From Chitinophagaceae bacterium (GTDB taxonomy: Bacteria; Bacteroidota; Bacteroidia; Chitinophagales; Chitinophagaceae), in assembly GCA_021323155.1 (NCBI GenBank), contig JAJTCI010000004.1:1-24929 (forward strand): 24,929 nt of DNA, written 5' to 3'. The translations under genes and the position numbers were made by a program. Of the stretch, positions 22,450 through 24,929 are shown piece after piece. How positions within the stretch are numbered: the first letter of the stretch is position 1; every line of letters begins with the position of its first letter. The notes beneath the pieces were generated by a model. That model did no database searches, was not told the DNA's origin, and saw only the letters and a list, made by a program, of their open reading frames with translations.

Positions 22450-23130
22450 TCAGTCTTTCCACAAAAAAGGGAAGAGGATGATGGCGAGTGCGACCACCAT
22501 AATATCAAGGGCGACCAGTAACAATACCATCTCTCCGAGCCCTTCCTGTACCACGCTAGAAAACGCAACGACAGAGATCTTCATCAATAGCAGGAGCTGG
22601 GGTATGATGATCGGAAAGCCCATGATCGCCATCAACGCGGCCTGTTGCTGGGCCTTGGCGGCGATCGCGGCAAGGAAGGTGAATACCAGGCTCAGGCTGA
22701 TCCCACCCAAGGTCGCAATCCCGATAAACTTACCCAGGTGTGCAAACGGATTGCCGAGCAGTATAGTGAAAATAAAAAGACTCAGCAGACTCATCACCAG
22801 CATGAGCAGCAGGTTGAAGATGAGCTTGGAAATAACAAAGTCACGCGCTCCTGCAATGGAGTAGAAATAAAGCATACGGCCCCGGCTTTCCTGCAAGAAG
22901 GCTTTGGCCACAGCGTTCACGCAAACGAACAACTGCACGATCCAAAACAGGCCGTTCCAGACCTCGTTCTCGGGCTGGTTCATGGATGCATACACAATGT
23001 AGATGGTAGACGCCACGTACAATATAACACCGTACAGGCTGTATTGCTGGCGTATTTCCAGCAGGATATCTTTCCGGATAAGTGCTATTATTTGTTTGGT
23101 ATTGCTGATGCGATGTGGTTTGAGATGCAA
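22450..23130 (-). CDS. ccmB: Heme exporter subunit CcmB
   Basis: This is an about 226-residue membrane protein with six hydrophobic helices. The CcmB N-terminus is 'IALIRKDILLEIRQQYSLYGVILYV', followed by 'LFVCVNAVAKAFLQESRGRMLYFYSIAG' and 'NPFAHLGKFIGIATLGGISLSLVFTFLAAIA'. It is the permease of the CcmAB ATPase that drives release of holo-CcmE; no ccmA is in the window. The start is ambiguous. The frame is open to ATG 23199 and ATG 23169, both inside rnhA, where the encoded residues look like an out-of-frame shadow. A TTG at 23130, just after the rnhA stop (23132), gives 'MHLKPHRISNTKQIIALIRKD', close to normal family length, and is preferred. It is probably co-transcribed with rnhA. Confidence 0.85.
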   Translation of the reverse strand: MHLKPHRISNTKQIIALIRKDILLEIRQQYSLYGVILYVASTIYIVYASMNQPENEVWNGLFWIVQLFVCVNAVAKAFLQESRGRMLYFYSIAGARDFVISKLIFNLLLMLVMSLLSLFIFTILLGNPFAHLGKFIGIATLGGISLSLVFTFLAAIAAKAQQQAALMAIMGFPIIIPQLLLLMKISVVAFSSVVQEGLGEMVLLLVALDIMVVALAIILFPFLWKD

Positions 23131-23131
23131 A

Positions 23132-23623
23132 TTAATACTCCTTGCGGAACAAGTTGCCTTCGTCTTCATAACCCTCATCCACGAGGAGGTCGGTTCCATC
23201 GGCAGCCATGGTGGCGAGTTCGTCGCAACGGTTATTGTGTAAGTTATCGGCGTGGCCTTTCACCCATTTGAATTTGATGCGGAAATTCTTTGCAAGTTCA
23301 TAATAGTGCAACCACAGGTCCTTGTTCTTCTTGCCACCCTTGAAACCCGTAGCGATCCAGTTCTTCAGCCAGCCTTTTTCCACCGCGTTAACAATATACT
23401 GGCTATCGGTATAGATCGTGAGCGGGATGTGTTTCTTATTGAGCGCTTCCAGCGCTTTGATCACGCCCATCAGCTCCATGCGATTGTTCGTGGTGAGGCG
23501 GTAGCCCGCCGACAGTTCTTTCGCTTTGTCACCCCACATCATAACTACGCCATAGCCACCCGGGCCGGGGTTGCCGCGGCTGGAGCCGTCCGTATAGATG
23601 ATGAGTGGATGGGATGAAGACAT
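23132..23623 (-). CDS. rnhA: Ribonuclease HI
   Basis: This 163-residue cytosolic endonuclease degrades the RNA strand of RNA-DNA hybrids (R-loops, primers). All catalytic residues are present: D12 ('YTDGSSRGNPGPGG'), E50 ('NNRMELMGVIKALE'), D73 ('YTDSQYI'), H124 ('WVKGHADN') and D134 ('NNRCDELA'). The basic protrusion 'WLKNWIATGFKGGKKNKDLW' is also there, as in the E. coli enzyme. Length is standard plus an acidic tail (VDEGYEDEGNLFRKEY). It starts at ATG 23623, preceded by a short degenerate heptamer repeat separating it from the PhzF-like gene. ccmB follows directly. Confidence 0.96.
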   Translation of the reverse strand: MSSSHPLIIYTDGSSRGNPGPGGYGVVMMWGDKAKELSAGYRLTTNNRMELMGVIKALEALNKKHIPLTIYTDSQYIVNAVEKGWLKNWIATGFKGGKKNKDLWLHYYELAKNFRIKFKWVKGHADNLHNNRCDELATMAADGTDLLVDEGYEDEGNLFRKEY

Positions 23624-23626
23624 AGG

Positions 23627-23655
23627 CAGGTTGCAAGTTACAGGTTGCAGGGTTG
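23627..23655. repeat. Degenerate heptanucleotide tandem repeat
   Basis: Successive 7-mers AGGTTGC (23628), AAGTTAC (23635) and AGGTTGC (23642), then AGGGTTG, fill the 36-bp gap between the PhzF-like gene and rnhA. The repeat is imperfect with period 7. Confidence 0.55.
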
Positions 23656-23659
23656 TTGA

Positions 23660-24442
23660 TCAGTCGACGTTATATTCTCCTTTCAAATACAATCTTCCTT
23701 TTCCACTCATCAGTACACGATCGCCCTTCAGTTCGCATATCAATGTTCCGCCCCGCGGTGAAAGTTGTTTAGCGATAAGTTTCGTCTTGTTTAATTCGTT
23801 CGCCCAATACGTGGTCGTGATCGTATGCGCCGACCCGGTCACAGGATCTTCATTGATGCCGCTCTGGGGATAGAAACAACGGGAGACAAAATCAACGTCG
23901 TTGCTTTTCGCGGTAGCGATAATCCCACGCGAGTTCACTTTAGATAACGTGGGGAAATCCGGAGCCAGCTGTTCGATCGCGTCCTGGTTATCCAGCACCA
24001 CCATATAATCCCACGCGCCGAAATAAACCCTTGACGATGATACGTTCAATCCTTCTAACAAGCCCACCGGCGGGGGCGTTGGTTCCGGTTTGACAGAAGG
24101 GAAATCAAGCGTGATCATCGCGCCATCCCTGCTCACTTTTAGTTCGCCACTCTTACTTTGAAAGCGGATCATATTCTCGTTGTATCCTCTTTCATTGAAC
24201 AACACGAATGCTGCGGCAAGGGTAGCATGACCGCAAAGGTCAACCTCAACGGTCGGGGTGAACCATCGTAAGTGAAAACTACCGTCTTTATTCGGGACGA
24301 AGAACGCGGTCTCGGCCAGGTTGTTCTCCATCGCCAATTGCTGCATAATCTCATCCGGCAGCCATTTCTCCAGGGGACACACCGCTGCGGGGTTGCCGGA
24401 AAATAATTTATCGGTAAATGCATCTACCTGGTAGAGGGTCAT
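23660..24442 (-). CDS. PhzF-family isomerase/epimerase-like protein
   Basis: This 260-residue protein has the two-lobed diaminopimelate-epimerase-like fold of the PhzF family. The first lobe has 'VDAFTDKLFSGNPAAVC', catalytic E44 in 'NNLAETAFF' and 'DLCGHATLA' (C70-G-H72). The second has 'GINEDPVTGSAH' (195-206) with D199 and 'QLSPRGGTLICEL'. The family includes the phenazine isomerase PhzF, but most members, including those in Bacteroidota, are uncharacterised metabolic or repair enzymes. No phenazine genes are present, so phenazine synthesis is not implied. Length is slightly short (usual 260-300). It starts at ATG 24442 after an AT-only spacer. Confidence 0.9.
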   Translation of the reverse strand: MTLYQVDAFTDKLFSGNPAAVCPLEKWLPDEIMQQLAMENNLAETAFFVPNKDGSFHLRWFTPTVEVDLCGHATLAAAFVLFNERGYNENMIRFQSKSGELKVSRDGAMITLDFPSVKPEPTPPPVGLLEGLNVSSSRVYFGAWDYMVVLDNQDAIEQLAPDFPTLSKVNSRGIIATAKSNDVDFVSRCFYPQSGINEDPVTGSAHTITTTYWANELNKTKLIAKQLSPRGGTLICELKGDRVLMSGKGRLYLKGEYNVD

Positions 24443-24484
24443 CAGAGTTAATAATTAATAAGTATGAATTAAGAATGGGTGCCG

Positions 24485-24929
24485 TTACACCTGGAATACA
24501 CCGGTCTTGAATTCAGGAATATGTGGGTTATTGTTTGCCGCTTTGATGCCTTCGGATATAACGCTTCTAGTCTCCAGCGGGTCTATGATCGCATCCACCC
24601 ATAACCTCGCTGCCGCGTAATAAGGCGTTGTTTGTTGTTCGTAGCGTCCCTTGATCTTGTCGAGCAATGCTTTTTCATCCTCCGGCGTCACCTGTTCACC
24701 TTTTGCTTTCATGCTTGCCACCTGTATCTGCGCCAGGGTTTTCGCCGCCTGCTCGCCGCCCATTACGGCGATCTTGGCGGAGGGCCATGCATAAATGAAA
24801 CGGGGATCATAGGCTTTACCACACATCGCGTAATTACCCGCGCCATAACTGTTGCCGGTGATGATGGTGATCTTTGGTACCACCGAGTTGGCAACCGCGT
24901 TCACCAGTTTCGCGCCGTCCTTGATGATG
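24485..24929 (-). CDS. Acyl-CoA carboxylase carboxyltransferase subunit, methylcrotonoyl-CoA carboxylase beta-like (5' truncated)
   Basis: The frame runs off the right edge, so about 148 C-terminal residues are visible. A GTG at 24904 lies within the conserved 'IIKDGAKLVNAVANS' and is not the start. 'ITGNSYGAGNYAMCGKAYDP' and 'FIYAWPSAKIAVMGGEQAAKTL' belong to the C-terminal crotonase-like carboxyltransferase domain. The GAGNY-MCG form with 'GGEQAA' is more like methylcrotonoyl- or geranyl-CoA carboxylase beta than propionyl-CoA carboxylase. It transfers carboxyl from biotin to the acyl-CoA, in leucine catabolism if MCC. The usual C-terminal 'DPLETRSVI' helix is intact. The biotin-carrying alpha subunit is not visible. 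Confidence 0.9.
   Translation of the reverse strand, partial: IIKDGAKLVNAVANSVVPKITIITGNSYGAGNYAMCGKAYDPRFIYAWPSAKIAVMGGEQAAKTLAQIQVASMKAKGEQVTPEDEKALLDKIKGRYEQQTTPYYAAARLWVDAIIDPLETRSVISEGIKAANNNPHIPEFKTGVFQV

Noticed and set aside
22645..23271. 208-residue plus-strand frame opposite ccmB and rnhA
   Set aside because: It is antisense to two firmly identified genes, and its sequence has no family resemblance.
23660..24442. Phenazine biosynthesis gene
   Set aside because: PhzF-family membership alone does not imply phenazines, and no other phz gene is nearby.

Overview
The window looks like an ordinary chromosomal segment of a Bacteroidota bacterium, most likely a member or relative of the Chitinophagaceae. 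The reasons are: almost no Shine-Dalgarno sequences; recurring promoter boxes of the Bacteroidota form TAnnTTTG; a histidine-kinase-like protein that stops after an 'SHKVRHPL' H-box; a 256-residue AMP nucleosidase; a stand-alone HsdR N-terminal-domain protein; and a CcmB/CcmC/CcmD set of the Bacteroidota kind. Family placement is inference; no rRNA, tRNA, CRISPR, phage or IS is visible.

Layout. 1-343: the C-terminus of a single-pass membrane protein. 363-1146 (minus): a guanine-deaminase-type GuaD and a small DUF3606-like protein. 1238-3290 (plus): a triple-PAS protein with an orphan H-box, then an SH3/NlpC-P60 peptidase. 3309-5271 (minus): a 53-residue membrane protein and a tight block of lipoprotein, fluoride channel crcB, pyrophosphatase ppa and a half-size TSUP transporter, linked by ATGA overlaps. 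5350-6333 (minus): phoH with a textbook terminator. 6334-6643: a 310-bp divergent regulatory region. 6644-8521 (plus): a Uup-like ABC-F ATPase. 8522-10062 (minus): a DinB/DUF1572 protein coupled to an alpha-oxoamine-synthase-like PLP enzyme. 10198-11247 (minus): queA. 11484-15182 (plus): a 1232-residue exported TraB/GumN (Tiki-like) protein with three internal repeats and a helical tail. 15179-16897 (minus): a fused two-ATPase oligopeptide ABC protein. 16993-17763 (minus) amn and 17829-18269 (plus) an HsdR_N protein, divergent from nearly touching promoters. 18259-19803 (minus): a secreted vWA protein. 19918-21336 (minus): an NAD-type glutamate dehydrogenase. 21445-23623 (minus): rnhA, ccmB, ccmC and ccmD. 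23660-24442 (minus): a PhzF-like isomerase. 24485-24929 (minus): the C-terminus of an MCC-beta-like carboxyltransferase.

How the genes work together. The clearest functional group is crcB-ppa: fluoride export beside an enzyme that fluoride inhibits. It sits with a lipoprotein and a possible second anion transporter. The Ccm genes form the heme-handling part of cytochrome c maturation. Most other genes are single housekeeping or stress units, often convergent with zero or negative spacing (uup/PLP enzyme, TraB/oppDF, HsdR_N/vWA).

No obviously new defence or biosynthetic system is present. The most unusual signals are: (i) four genes whose TAnnTTTG-like box ends exactly 4 nt before the ATG, which predicts leaderless transcripts; (ii) the large repeat-bearing TraB protein; (iii) a hairpin inside the oppDF 3' end that could terminate the convergent TraB transcript; and (iv) the crcB-ppa-TSUP cluster.
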